Source of the DNA: Armadillidium nasatum
Taxonomy: Eukaryota > Arthropoda > Malacostraca > Isopoda > Armadillidiidae
DNA: 20,000 nucleotides
NCBI GenBank assembly: GCA_009176605.1
Contig: SEYY01000963.1
Coordinates: 226,394 to 246,393 of the forward strand
Direction of reading: 5' to 3'
Shown here: positions 1 to 14,999 of the stretch, one piece after another
Layout: every line of letters begins with the position of its first letter
Numbering within the stretch: the stretch's first letter is position 1
Notes under the pieces: model-generated
Seen by the model: the letters and a program-made list of their open reading frames with translations, nothing else
Told to the model about the DNA's origin: nothing
The model's database searches: none
Translations under genes and position numbers: made by a program

Positions 1-1204
1 GGTGGGGCTACAAATTCCTCTATGTACTTTATTCGATGACATTCGTTGGTTTTGAGATATAGCCTTCAAAAAGGTCCATTTTTGGCCAAATTTCAAAAAT
101 TCCCAAAGTTTGAGAGGCTATATCTCGCTTCAAACAAAAAGCATTTAAATATGCACTAAATAAATATTGTTGCCCTGCCCTCTTCTAAACAATATTCACA
201 AATAAAAAAAATAGTAGGTAGCGTTTTTTTATAAATAATTTTTTCCTCCAGAAGGGTACGATTTTTGCAAATTTTTTTTCAAGTGCTTATATAACTTTTT
301 TCTAGACGTGATATCAAAAACCTATTCCCACCAATGCAAGAAATTGGGGCAAAGGTATTCAGCTAAATTTTCAGCTCATGTGGACCAGTGGTTTGATCCA
401 GTTATTCATTTTTTTCAACTTTGGGTCCAAATAAGTTTCAAACCGTTATAGACTCAAAAAAATGCTCGAAAATCAACTCAGAACTTCGTGAAAAAATTCA
501 CATACTTTGAAAATTTCAGCTCAATCAGTCAAATAATAAAAAAAAAATTTCAAACAAAATATAAGAAAATTAAGATTTTTTTTTTTTCTGTTTCTTTTGA
601 CCGCTCCTTTTCTGCTAGTGAATGTTCATCTTTGTGTTTTGATTTTAGATACTCCAAAAAGATTTGGTTGAAATTTTTTTACTTGTAGCACCCGGAGGTT
701 CTCTTCTAATTTTCTGACTGCAGATGTTAACATTTAGCTATTTCGAGCCTATCCTGAAACATTGTAAAGTATTCAAATACTGCAGAAGCTGATCTTTTAG
801 CCATATTGACTGAAAGTATAAACAAAAAAATAATTTTTAAATAATGCAGCTAAATGATACAAGTTTGATACATGGCAATAAAATAACAATGATATGTATA
901 AATACAGGTTAAATTGATAATTTTATATCTTACATTTTTTCAAACTTTACCTTAGGGTCTTACTTAAGTAAACCTGTTGAATCACTATTATGAATTAGAA
1001 TATTTTTTTTTTTAAATTTTTGTACTTTTTTTTAAACTTTAACTATACAAAACTGTAATTTTTTTTTTTTTTTGTTGAGAAAATGCATATAATCATTAAT
1101 TTAAGTGAATGTTGGCTATTCTACTCCTTCCTTACAATTAAATAAACCTTATATCTAATTTTCTTAACCTTAAATTTCAGTGCTTTTGACCTCTTTACAA
1201 ATTT
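1..1204. other. Anonymous AT-rich DNA with one perfect 11-bp inverted repeat
   Basis: This stretch is AT-rich and full of A and T homopolymer runs. No reading frame looks like a conserved protein. The longest plus-strand frame (488-688) is low-complexity Lys, Phe and Ser. The only structure I see is GAGATATAGCC at 54-64 and its exact reverse complement at 116-126, with a 51-base loop. It may be the edge of an old repeat. Function unknown. Confidence 0.6.
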
Positions 1205-1422
<218 letters not shown>

Positions 1423-1429
1423 ACCACCA

Positions 1430-1446
1430 CTCACGGGCAGAGCCCT
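1430..1446 (-). promoter_or_regulatory. LINE copy 1 3' UTR hairpin, probable RT recognition signal
   Basis: The minus strand reads AGGGCTCTGCCCGTGAG. GGGC and GCCC can pair around a 3-base loop. The same 17 bases, with two differences in the loop region, lie at 7996-8012 near the 3' end of a tRNA-derived SINE. A shared 3' end between a LINE and a SINE is the known signature of the RT recognition site. The functional role is inferred. Confidence 0.55.
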
Positions 1447-1494
1447 TTTCAAGGAGGGGGTATAATAAAAACATCAAAGGAAACCCACATGCAC

Positions 1495-2200
1495 TCAAGT
1501 CTTACGCATATCCCTAAGGTGAGCACAGACGGAGGCTTTAAAGAGGGGAAGATTAAATACAGCATGAAAAACAGATGATGGTATGGAATTCCACAAAACA
1601 AAAGTAGCTGGGAAGAAGGAGGCACCACAACGAGCAAGCCTTGAGTTTGCAACACTCACAGATTGCTCATGCACATGTGAGGCACTTTTTGTGTTACGAG
1701 GGAAACGCAACGGAGGTGGGATGCGAGAGGTCAACTCCCTCGAGCATCTGCCGTTGCATAACCTATAGAAAAGAGATAGGACACGAACTTCACGTCTCAG
1801 AGAAAGAGGGTCAAGAGAGTTCGAAAGTTTAACCTTAGAGTTAACCCTATCCAAAAGAATAGTCGAACCTGAACCACCCGAAATGGGAGAGCAGTATTCC
1901 ATACAAGGGCGAATAAGACCCTTGTATAATGTGAATAACTTCTAAGAAAAAAAATTCCCGCAACCTGAACAAAACCCCCTAGCTTTTTTGAAGCCACCTT
2001 AGCAACAGCTGTGATATGAGATTTCCAAGATAACCTGTTGTTTATGTTTAACCAAGGATGTTTATATTGTTCACAGGTGAAACGGCAGAGATTTTGAAGG
2101 AGACAGGAAAGTTTGGAGGTGTCTTAGAAAGGGAGATGTGAAGAAGTTGAGTTTTTAGGGAGTTGAGTTTTTAGAGAGATTGCGGTGGCCTCACTGGGAG
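1495..2200 (-). pseudogene. LINE copy 1 C-terminal (post-RT) region, frameshifted
   Basis: A 135-residue open frame (1495-1902) carries the features of the region after the RT in these elements: CMEYCSPI-like start, a Leu-Asp-Arg-Val segment (LLDRV), LFYRLCNGRCSRELTSRIPP and [20 protein letters not shown] near the end. The preceding part (2200-1900) is in other frames: a KTQLLHISLSKT-like stretch near 2140, and KVASKKLGG near 1985 leading to VRLFALVWN. A 14-base unit AGTTGAGTTTTTAG occurs twice at 16-base spacing (2145-2158 and 2161-2174), which puts the frame out. Non-functional copy. Confidence 0.8.
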
Positions 2201-2207
2201 ATCCCTT

Positions 2208-2950
2208 TCAGGTCGGCAAGAATAGAATCGGAAAGGTGAAGACGAGAAGCAACTCTAGAAGCAAATGAAGGAGCAGATTTAAAATGAGTAGAAGAATGGA
2301 GAGTTGAGTCATCGGCATAAGAATAAATAATAGAGTTAGAAGTGCAACTGAGGAGGTCTTTGATGAAAAGTAGGAAAAGAGTAAGGAATAGAATAGATCC
2401 CTGAGGAACACCACAATTAATAGGGAAGAAGTTGCTCCATCAGCAAGAACTGATATGGAGAGATTTGAGAGGAGACTAGACATGAGTAAGCAAAGAGAAA
2501 GGGGAAACCCAAAGGAGGGGAGCTTAGAGGGCAGTGATGCATGCCATTCCCAGTAAAAAGTCTTGGTAATGTCAAGCGCCACAGCACAAGACTCCTCATA
2601 GTCACTAAGGGCAGAAGACTATAGATCAGTAAAAGAGGAGAGTGTGTCACCAGTAGACCTCGAGCATCGAAAGCCATACTGGTGATCTGAGGGAAGAGAA
2701 TGAGATTCCAAATGATCCAGGATATGAGTGTTAAGAATAGTTTCAAAGACTTTAGATAGAATACAAGTAAGAGCTAAAGGTTGATAGTTAGAAGGTTCAG
2801 GGCGGCTACCCTTCTTCGGGATCGGCTGAACATATGCACGCTTCCAACACTATTAGTACTAATGGCATATTGAGTAGAGTTGAACAAAAAAAGGCGCCAA
2901 CTCGGGAAGTATACTCCCTCAAAGCACGGGGAGGAATGCCACCCGGACCA
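2208..2950 (-). pseudogene. LINE copy 1 reverse transcriptase, frameshifted
   Basis: The segment around 2582-2420 reads ALDITKTFYWEWHASLPSK and SISVLADGATSS, the RT region that contains the first catalytic aspartate (ALD) and the stretch before the GVPQGS motif. The frame then shifts. The Y-A-D-D active-site motif followed by STLHSSTHFKSAP is encoded in a different frame at 2319-2308. Upstream (2950-2600) are patches for the early RT motifs, with no continuous frame. The catalytic Asp codons survive but the protein does not, so this is a decayed copy. Confidence 0.8.
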
Positions 2951-3028
2951 CTAGCCTTTCTAACGTTCATAGATTTTAGAATCACATGTACCTGATCTTA
3001 TGAAATTACAGGTAAAGGCATGGGACGC

Positions 3029-3478
3029 CTAAGAAAGAAGGAGTGGGATTATTGATGCAGGAATCATCCAGGGTAGAATTAGATGAAAAAAGGAGACCGA
3101 AGAGATTAGCCTTTTTTCAGCAGGAGTATTAGCTACAGAACCCTCAGAGCGAATAAGAGGAGGAAAGAACGATTTGCAGAAGTTTTTGGAAATATTTTTG
3201 GCAAGAGGCCAGAAATTTGTATCAGAGGGAGAACCAAGGAGGTCGGTGTACTTCGTTTTAGTGAAAGTAAACTTGGCTCGTCGAAAAATATCCCTGCGGC
3301 GATTCCTAGCTGAATGAAAATTAATAAGAGTGATGAAAGAAAGAGAGTTTTTCCACTTCCGATACGCACTTTCACTCTCCTGTGTGGCAAGAGAGCACTC
3401 ACCATCGAACCATGGATTTTGGGGAGAGAATGATTTAGTTGAATAAGAAATGAAGCTGCTCATCCCATCAGCGATCAA
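3029..3478 (-). pseudogene. LINE copy 1 linker between endonuclease and RT
   Basis: A 149-codon open frame. It contains NPWFDGECSLATQESESAYR, then FHSARNRRRDIFRRAKF, then FWPLAKNISKNFCKSFFPPL and SVANTPAEK. These are the conserved blocks of the region between endonuclease and RT in Jockey-like elements: an aromatic-Asp-Cys patch, a basic helix, and an FW-LAK block followed by an FPPL block. The last about 25 residues stop matching, which suggests a frameshift near 3110. Confidence 0.75.
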
Positions 3479-3599
3479 GCTCCCACCTTTTCAGCGGACG
3501 CCGAAACATTACCAGTGTCAAAGCAGGATTCATTCCAAGAATAATTAGGTAGAAGCGACGCATACCCAGAAATTGGGTTTTGGGCAGGGTGGAGCTGCT

Positions 3600-4000
3600 G
3601 GAGAGAAAGTGTTATAATTAAGAGCTATAAGATTATGGTTAGAATTACCGATAGGAAGGAAAATGGTGTATTTAAAATGAGAAGGGGTAGTGGTGAAGAA
3701 CAAATCAAGTGTGTTTAAGAATTTGGTCAGGACGATCTGGGATGTGTGTAAGTTCTCTACTTAACTGTTCCAAGAAAAATACAAATGATTTAGCCTCCTT
3801 CCCACCTGTATCAGTATGGGAGGAGCCCAACCACTCAGTGTAGTGTATGTTGAAATCCTCTAAATAGAGGTTCTCGGCATTTAAATGAGAAGAAGTAATA
3901 GTCTCGTGAGATATTAAAGAGAACTGGAAATTTGTTCTACTAGGGGAGTAGAAGCAGAAGCACAAGATAATGGTAGTAGTAGGAAGAAAGATTTTAAGCC
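3600..4000 (-). pseudogene. LINE copy 1 endonuclease fragment
   Basis: The minus-strand frame at 3965-3705 includes DFNIHYTEWLGSSHTDTGG, matching the exonuclease-endonuclease-phosphatase active-site region, where these elements usually read LGDFN. Here it is LEDFN, a Gly to Glu change. A PTTTIILCFCFYSP-like stretch precedes it up to about 4000. After 3705 the frame breaks and the PIGNSNHNLI stretch (the SDH motif region, here SNH) lies in another frame near 3650. The N-terminal part of the endonuclease is missing, so the copy is 5' truncated. Confidence 0.75.
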
Positions 4001-4124
4001 ATAAAACATAGAAATATAATGTATATAAATCAAATTTTTAATTTTCATTACTTTTTGAAAATCTGAAAGTTTTTAGATTATTCTATAAACTTTGAAAACA
4101 TACACACACTTTCATTCTCACAAA

Positions 4125-4228
<104 letters not shown>

Positions 4229-4371
4229 GTTTTCTTGTTCTTGGAAGCCTTAGTGAGTAGTCGAAAAATTTTCGTAATTTACTTGCGAATTTATTCCCAG
4301 AATTTCTCATCACATAATCTCTTGGTTCTTTCTTTGGTCGCTAGTGCCCAAAGGGGATTCGCTGCTCAAAC

Positions 4372-5414
<1,043 letters not shown>

Positions 5415-5416
<2 letters not shown>

Positions 5417-5621
5417 AGAAATCAGTAGAAGAAAAATAGTGAGTGTCTTCATGGTCTCTTATGGCAGAGTGTTCAGTAGAAGAAAGAGGAAGATCAGTTC
5501 TGAAGGAAACTCCTCTATGCTTATCAATCCTCACTTTTAAATACAGACCAGTTTGTTCTACATATGCTGCATTACGGCTGGCACACTTAAATAAATAAAT
5601 TAATGAGGATCTGAGAAGCAT
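5415..5621 (-). pseudogene. GIY-YIG endonuclease region of Penelope-like element, right arm
   Basis: From ATG at 5621 about 69 codons are genuine element sequence: LFKCASRNAAYVEQTG, LKVRIDKHRGVSF and HSAIRDH. Compared with the left arm, the second Cys of the CxxC pair is Arg and the Gly of YVG is Glu, so the metal site and the nuclease core are both damaged. Beyond 5415 the same frame runs on to 5226, but there it reads the antisense of the left arm and has no meaning. Confidence 0.72.
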
Positions 5622-5985
5622 TATGATAAATTCCTTGTGTCTGAAAAAAGTGTGAATTAAGAGGGAGTTTTAATTTGTAAGAATAAACTGGCACTGGGGG
5701 AATGTTGATTCAAGTACAGTAAGAATATTTTTGTTAAGATAAGATGTAATGGACCCTAAATACGGAAGTTTTAGATATATTTTTTGCTTAGGAACAATAG
5801 AAAAATAATGAGTAGCTCTAAAGATATCAGCGAGAAACTCGTTAATACTTTTCCCCCTTCGAACTTATGGAATAAATTAAATTGGAATTTTTTTAAAAAT
5901 AAATTCCATCTCATGGAATAAATGCCAGTCAGAGCAAATTTTGAGTGCTCTATAGATTCTAGGTCTTAGATCTGATAGAATAATA
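5415..5985 (-). mobile_element. Penelope-like element fragment, right arm of an inverted pair
   Basis: Mirror copy of the left arm. It reaches further upstream, to about 5985, where element B begins. On the minus strand it starts in RT C-terminal sequence (RALKICSDWHLFHEMEF), continues through a frameshift near 5850 and a linker (IYLKLPYLGSITSYLNKNIL, then one TAA), and enters the GIY-YIG region at 5621. The two arms are tail to tail around an axis near 5408, with a 13-base spacer (5402-5414). Confidence 0.75.
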
Positions 5986-7562
<1,577 letters not shown>

Positions 7563-7577
7563 TGTGTGTGTGTGTGT

Positions 7578-7888
7578 ATATGTTGTGTTTAAATGAAGCC
7601 AAGATTTTGATTTAATGATGAATTCAGAATATAAGATAAAACTTCTCGTAATTTAAAAAGAAATGAGAAGATAATTTTTACTTCATTGAACATAATAGAA
7701 AAGGTGTATGATTATTTTGTCAAAATAGAGTTCCTAAATGATTAATGTCGAGCAAAATTATATTACGAAACAATAATTTTGAATTCGGTTAGGTCTTAAA
7801 TTCGTTTTTGAAGAAAACGAAACTTGAGGGTTCATAAACAAATAAACTATCATAGCAGAAATCGAAATTAGAAACCAATTTGAATTAA
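7578..7888. other. Anonymous AT-rich DNA
   Basis: No gene, repeat or RNA structure recognised. Confidence 0.5.
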
Positions 7889-8054
7889 GGTGGCTCAAAC
7901 GGTATAGTGATTGACTCACGTGCTTGAGGGCGTCAGTTCGATCCCACTTGGGGATCCTAGGTATATACTACCTAGAAAAGTTACTCTCTTAGAATAGGGC
8001 AATGCCCGTGAGATGTGAACTTTTAATAAAAAAGAAAAAAAAAGGAAAAAAAAT
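7889..8054 (+). mobile_element. tRNA-derived SINE
   Basis: The head reads GGTGGCTCAAACGG and contains a good pol III box A (TGGCTCAAACGG, 7891-7902). Thirty-two bases on is a box B (AGTTCGATCCC, 7935-7945). This is the spacing of a tRNA-derived promoter, though the region does not fold as a functional tRNA that I can see. A GGGATCCTAGG block follows, then a tail with the hairpin AGGGCAATGCCCGTGAG (7996-8012) and an A-rich terminus (about 8028-8053). The tail hairpin matches the 3' end of LINE copy 1. Plus-strand insertion of about 165 bases. Confidence 0.8.
7891..7945 (+). promoter_or_regulatory. Internal pol III promoter of the SINE (box A and box B)
   Basis: Box A at 7891-7902 (TGGCTCAAACGG against TRGCNNARYNGG) and box B at 7935-7945 (AGTTCGATCCC against GGTTCGANTCC). 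Both are near consensus, so this copy may be transcribable. Confidence 0.65.
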
Positions 8055-8224
8055 GCCAGCTACAAAATTTGTTTGTTTTGACTAGTGGAAAATGGCATGA
8101 AAATCATAAATTCTTAATTAATAGAAGCAATCTACAAGGTTCAGTGTCATTAATGGTTTTTTGCATTTGTTTTAACGAGAAGGTTCGAAGATTTGGAATT
8201 ACAAAGATTGAATGTTGAAACTTG

Positions 8225-8280
8225 ATAAATTTTTTTTATTTTATTTTATTTTATTTTATTTTATTTTTTTTTTTTTTTTT
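8225..8280. repeat. (TTTTA)n microsatellite passing into poly(T)
   Basis: Six or so TTTTA units framed by T runs. It could equally be the poly(A) tail of a minus-strand retroelement, but no element body follows it. Confidence 0.9.
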
Positions 8281-8397
8281 ACTAAAGAGGTTTCTGAAAA
8301 TATTGCCGTTAATGGAATGTAAAACTAGTTAAAATAGTTTTATGTTGGCAATAACAACATGTTACAAAATAAGAAGCTTATTAACATTAGCATCAGT

Positions 8398-9373
<976 letters not shown>

Positions 9374-9494
9374 ACAGATTTTTCTTAAAATTGTCATGAT
9401 TTTTGCGCAGTGCGAGACCAATTTATTCCCGAGCTGTCAACAAACATCTTTCCTTTTCCTCCTCCTTCTCCACTCTTCTCTCATCTCGTTTATG

Positions 9495-9547
<53 letters not shown>
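9495..9547. repeat. (ATA)n microsatellite, 53 bp
   Basis: Perfect trinucleotide array. Confidence 0.97.
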
Positions 9548-9548
<1 letters not shown>

Positions 9549-9652
9549 TTTCATTATTATACAAAATACATTTAAAATTAAGCTCTCTTATTTTAATTGT
9601 GGATTTGAATTTAATGTTTAAAATAAGGGTTAAATAATTTTGATTTGTGCTA

Positions 9653-9755
9653 CATCTTCAGGAGGGAAGGAAATCTTCATCTTCAGGAAGGAAAGAAACC
9701 TTCTTCATCTTCAAAAGGGAAGGAAATCTTCATCTTCAGTAGGAAAGGAAACCTT
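9653..9755. repeat. Minisatellite of four 25-28 bp units
   Basis: Units begin CATCTTCA and continue as a purine-rich GGGAAGGAAA tract, then TCTT or CCTT. Boundaries are 9653-9677, 9678-9705, 9706-9730 and 9731-9755. The second unit has a 3-base insertion. Units alternate purine and pyrimidine tracts. Confidence 0.85.
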
Positions 9756-10055
9756 CACCACTTTAATTTAAAATTAAAATGAAACTAATTTCTTGCTAAT
9801 GGGAAAACTTTTTCAAGTTTAGCAATGCAAAATTCACACAAAAGTGCTACAGTTTGCAATATCTTATTGAGATTTATTTTTTTATAAACTACAATAGGGG
9901 AATCTTTTAATCCAAAACTAAACCTTTCAAGCAAAGAACGCACCTGATTTCTGTAATAGCATCAAAAGTTTAAGAACCAAGAACGCTCACAACAGACATC
10001 TCCACTTTATGAAGAACGTGAAGCCAATACTCAAATTTGTCCCATGTCCATCCTT
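9756..10055. other. Anonymous DNA
   Basis: No recognisable gene. It lies just 3' (minus-strand sense) of LINE copy 3 and could hold a further decayed part of it, but I could not match it to LINE copy 2. Confidence 0.4.
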
Positions 10056-11056
10056 TTAGAGACTTGTTTAGAAAGATGATAATGTGGTCCTTCCAAGAAA
10101 AAGATCATAAGAGAATGAAATACGAATAATATTAAGAATAGACAGAGGTCTGAGAAGTGTTTTTTAAGATGTTTTTAATTGTGCTGAAGATTATGTACGT
10201 AAAAAGTTGTTTACAATAAAAACAACAATTTTTAATCTGATCTAATTAGAAATTCAAGAAAGATAAGAGGCTAACTGTAAAAAGGTTATCGACCTTTCAT
10301 TGTTTATTTGCAATTGGTCGAGGCGTCTTTCAAAATGAGAGGATAATGAAGGGTAGAATAATGAGCAGATGGTGAATAGATGATGAGACCAAAACTGAAA
10401 AGTTAAAAAAAGAACCGGAAATAGGTCAGAACCCTGAAGAACACCACTGTTAATAAATTTAATTTATGAATGATGACCGTTTACAACAGCTGTTATAGAA
10501 AGACCAGAGAGGAAATCAGAGAGAAGGATAGACACCGAAAGAGAGATGTATAGAAATCAATATTTTGTGAGACGTTATGATATATAGAAAACTTTTGATA
10601 TATCAAGCGCTGTAGCAAAGGTTTCATCGAAATACCAAGGAGCAGAAGTCAAGAAACGGAGAGAAAAAAATGAAGATCCCTAGTAGAGCGTTCCATACGA
10701 AAGCCACACTGGCTATCTGAGATAAGATTAGAAGATCTGAGATGTTTCCTAATTTTCCTGTTAATTAAGGATAAATTCGAAAATTTCAGGAATGATGAGG
10801 TCAATGCAATAGATCACAAGTTAGAGGATTGAGAGTGATTTCCCTTTTCTAGCTCAGATTGAATAAGTGCACTCTTTCAGAAAAAAGGTTGAAATTGATA
10901 AGCACAGGCTGGGGTGCAAGCTTAGAAATACAGGTTTTAAGAACCACAGGTGGGAGACTGTCAGGACAGTACAACCTTCTTAGTGTTAAGCTCAAAGAGA
11001 GAAGAAATACAGTTTTTAATAAAAATTACAATATTAGGCATAAATGAGTTTAGGAA
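10056..11056 (-). mobile_element. LINE copy 3: heavily decayed RT fragment, same family as LINE copy 2
   Basis: Base-level similarity to LINE copy 2 runs the whole length in the same order and orientation. TTAGAGACTTGTTTAGAAAG (10057) matches 15395 onward, CAACAGCTGTTATAGAAAGACCAGA (near 10485) matches about 15860, and GTGTTAAGCTCAAAGAGA (near 10985) matches about 16365. The codons aligned with YADD in copy 2 (15718-15729) are at 10358-10369 and read Ser-Ala-His-Tyr, so both catalytic aspartates are gone. No open frame of useful length remains. Only the RT core and the start of the linker are present. Confidence 0.75.
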
Positions 11057-11423
<367 letters not shown>

Positions 11424-11500
11424 TATATAAAAGCAAGCGAACAGAGTATTACATCGTATTTCTTCAAGCTTCAAAACTGAAATTTTTTATATTTCTAAAA

Positions 11501-11571
<71 letters not shown>
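11501..11571. repeat. (TAT)n microsatellite, 71 bp
   Basis: Perfect trinucleotide array about 80 bases after the preceding (TA)n array. Confidence 0.97.
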
Positions 11572-11572
<1 letters not shown>

Positions 11573-11763
11573 GTTAGTTAGAAAACTTTTCAAATCTATG
11601 GAAAGAAAAAATACTCTGAACTTATTAGTAGCTTTATAACTTTCAAATTTTTAAAAAACTCTTTTAATCTAAATATTTGTGAGATTTCTTCATAACTAAA
11701 TTTACGTAATCCAATTAAACCAGATCATCTGTCTGTCTATTCTCATTTATAAGAGAAAATTTT

Positions 11764-11766
<3 letters not shown>

Positions 11767-11858
<92 letters not shown>
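11767..11858. repeat. (TC)46 microsatellite
   Basis: Perfect polypyrimidine dinucleotide array on the plus strand. A (GA)n array of opposite sense lies about 440 bases downstream. Confidence 0.97.
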
Positions 11859-11862
<4 letters not shown>

Positions 11863-12294
11863 TCGTCACTTGCTCCATAAAAACAAGTTTCAAAATTTCC
11901 GCGAATTTCTCTGTAAAAAATAATTAATTATTCATTACTTCAAAAAAAAACCTTTTCGCTCGATGGTCTTCTTAATAAATTAAAAAAGTATTTTTTAAAA
12001 ATTTACTCCAAAAGCAGAGCCGCTTCTGTTGAAATGTTTTGCTTTTGTGAAAAATTATCTCTTTTTTTATTTTATTTTTAGGGGAAAATATATTTGAAAA
12101 ACATAAGAAATTTCCACATTGAATTTGCTTTACATAATGAACTATTTTGTTTGTAATCTGAAACCTGGTCTCACTCTTTTTAAATTGTCTATACTTAAAA
12201 CAAAAGAGTTTAAATGAAGCGTTAACGTTAACAATGTGGGAAACATTTTGAAATAAAGTAAAACTGTAAAAATATATTTTACATAGCAGGAAAT

Positions 12295-12299
<5 letters not shown>
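11859..12299. other. Anonymous AT-rich DNA
   Basis: No gene or element recognised. The long minus-strand frame across it (12391-11972) is created by the (GA)n array and otherwise has low-complexity composition. Confidence 0.5.

Positions 12300-12359
<60 letters not shown>
12300..12359. repeat. (GA)30 microsatellite
   Basis: Perfect purine dinucleotide array, complementary in sense to the (TC)46 array at 11767-11858. Confidence 0.97.
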
Positions 12360-12361
<2 letters not shown>

Positions 12362-12843
12362 TAAAATCATTGACGCAAAATATAAATCCATTATTTAAAT
12401 TCATCTTCAGGATTATAAATTGGAATCTAATCGTATATTTGGATCTGAAAAGATTTTAAATATCTTTCTTGCAAAAGCAAAAAATTATTCCTTTAACTTC
12501 CTTTTCAACTTTCCTACATTTTTTCTCATCATATCGAATCTGCCATATTTTTTTTTTTTTTCCACATCACCACAATATGAAAAGTAATTTTTCACTTTGT
12601 AAATGAGTAAACGCAAATTTCTAATTCAAATTTTAAATCATCCATTACAAATGAACTTAATAGCAATGAGTCGTAAGAAAACAAAATATTCCAATTTATG
12701 TTTAATATTTTTATTGACATTCTTGATATCATCATTTAATCAAATTATTATGTCTGGAAACACAAAGCGAATAATTATGTAAATTTCCGGTTATAAAATT
12801 TTACTTTTAAAAGCATTTTAAGCATTATTGGATTTCAAAATCA
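12360..12843. other. Anonymous AT-rich DNA
   Basis: No recognisable features. Confidence 0.5.
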
Positions 12844-12925
12844 GTGACGAGAACCTGTGTGACTAGACCTCGGGTTCGAACTCTATTTCAGGATCCTAGA
12901 ATGAATGTTCTACATTTCATGTTCC
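12844..12925 (+). mobile_element. Decayed tRNA-derived SINE fragment
   Basis: It has a good box B (GGTTCGAACTC, 12873-12883) followed at a similar distance by GGATCCTAG (12891-12899), the same block that follows box B in the SINE at 7889. Box A is not recognisable. No hairpin tail is found. Probably a related SINE family or an old copy lacking its tail. Confidence 0.55.
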
Positions 12926-13068
12926 AGCAATTACAAACATTCCTCTGTGTCTGTCTATATTCGATCATCTATGAAGGCTTAAAGAAAGTTTTTGAAGTTC
13001 TTTACTTTTCAAGGAAATATTTCTATACTTCTTCATTCTTTCAATCCTTCATACAATATACACTCAAG

Positions 13069-14821
<1,753 letters not shown>

Positions 14822-14827
14822 GCAAAA

Positions 14828-14950
14828 TGGACAAAGACCAGAGGCCTACCAATTTCCACCAGAGTTAGGGACATAAAGGAGATCTGGTCGTTAATGGCCG
14901 ACATGTCCCGATGCACGGAGTTTAAAAGTGTGCAAGTCAAAGGATGTTGA
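14828..14950 (+). pseudogene. Unrecognised open fragment, 40 codons, no start
   Basis: The plus-strand frame reads [20 protein letters not shown], then SLMADMSRCTEFKSVQVKGC, then TGA at 14948-14950. Upstream the frame runs into the (TA)n array. Composition is balanced and far less AT-rich than its surroundings, which suggests a real coding remnant, probably of a mobile element. I do not recognise the family. It lies next to the 3' truncation point of LINE copy 2. Confidence 0.3.
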
Positions 14951-14975
14951 GAAATAGATAAAGAGAGTACTTTAC

Positions 14976-14999
14976 ATGTACTTTACCTGTAAAGTACAT
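14976..14999. repeat. Perfect 10-bp hairpin at the edge of LINE copy 2
   Basis: ATGTACTTTA and TAAAGTACAT pair around the loop CCTG. The stem sequence GTACTTTAC also occurs once more just upstream (14967-14975). It lies exactly at the point where LINE copy 2 is cut off. It may be a transposon end or a fold-back scar. Confidence 0.6.

Noticed and set aside
488..688. 66-codon plus-strand frame
   Set aside because: Low-complexity Lys, Phe and Ser composition over A and T runs, with no recognisable motif.
7889..7960. Functional tRNA gene
   Set aside because: Boxes A and B are present but I see no paired acceptor stem, and the segment continues into a SINE body with an A-rich tail.
10859..11047. 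62-codon plus-strand frame starting with ATG
   Set aside because: It is antisense to LINE copy 3 and its bases align with the linker region of LINE copy 2.
11972..12391. 139-codon minus-strand frame
   Set aside because: Its head is the (GA)n array read as Leu-Ser, and the rest is AT-rich with no motif.
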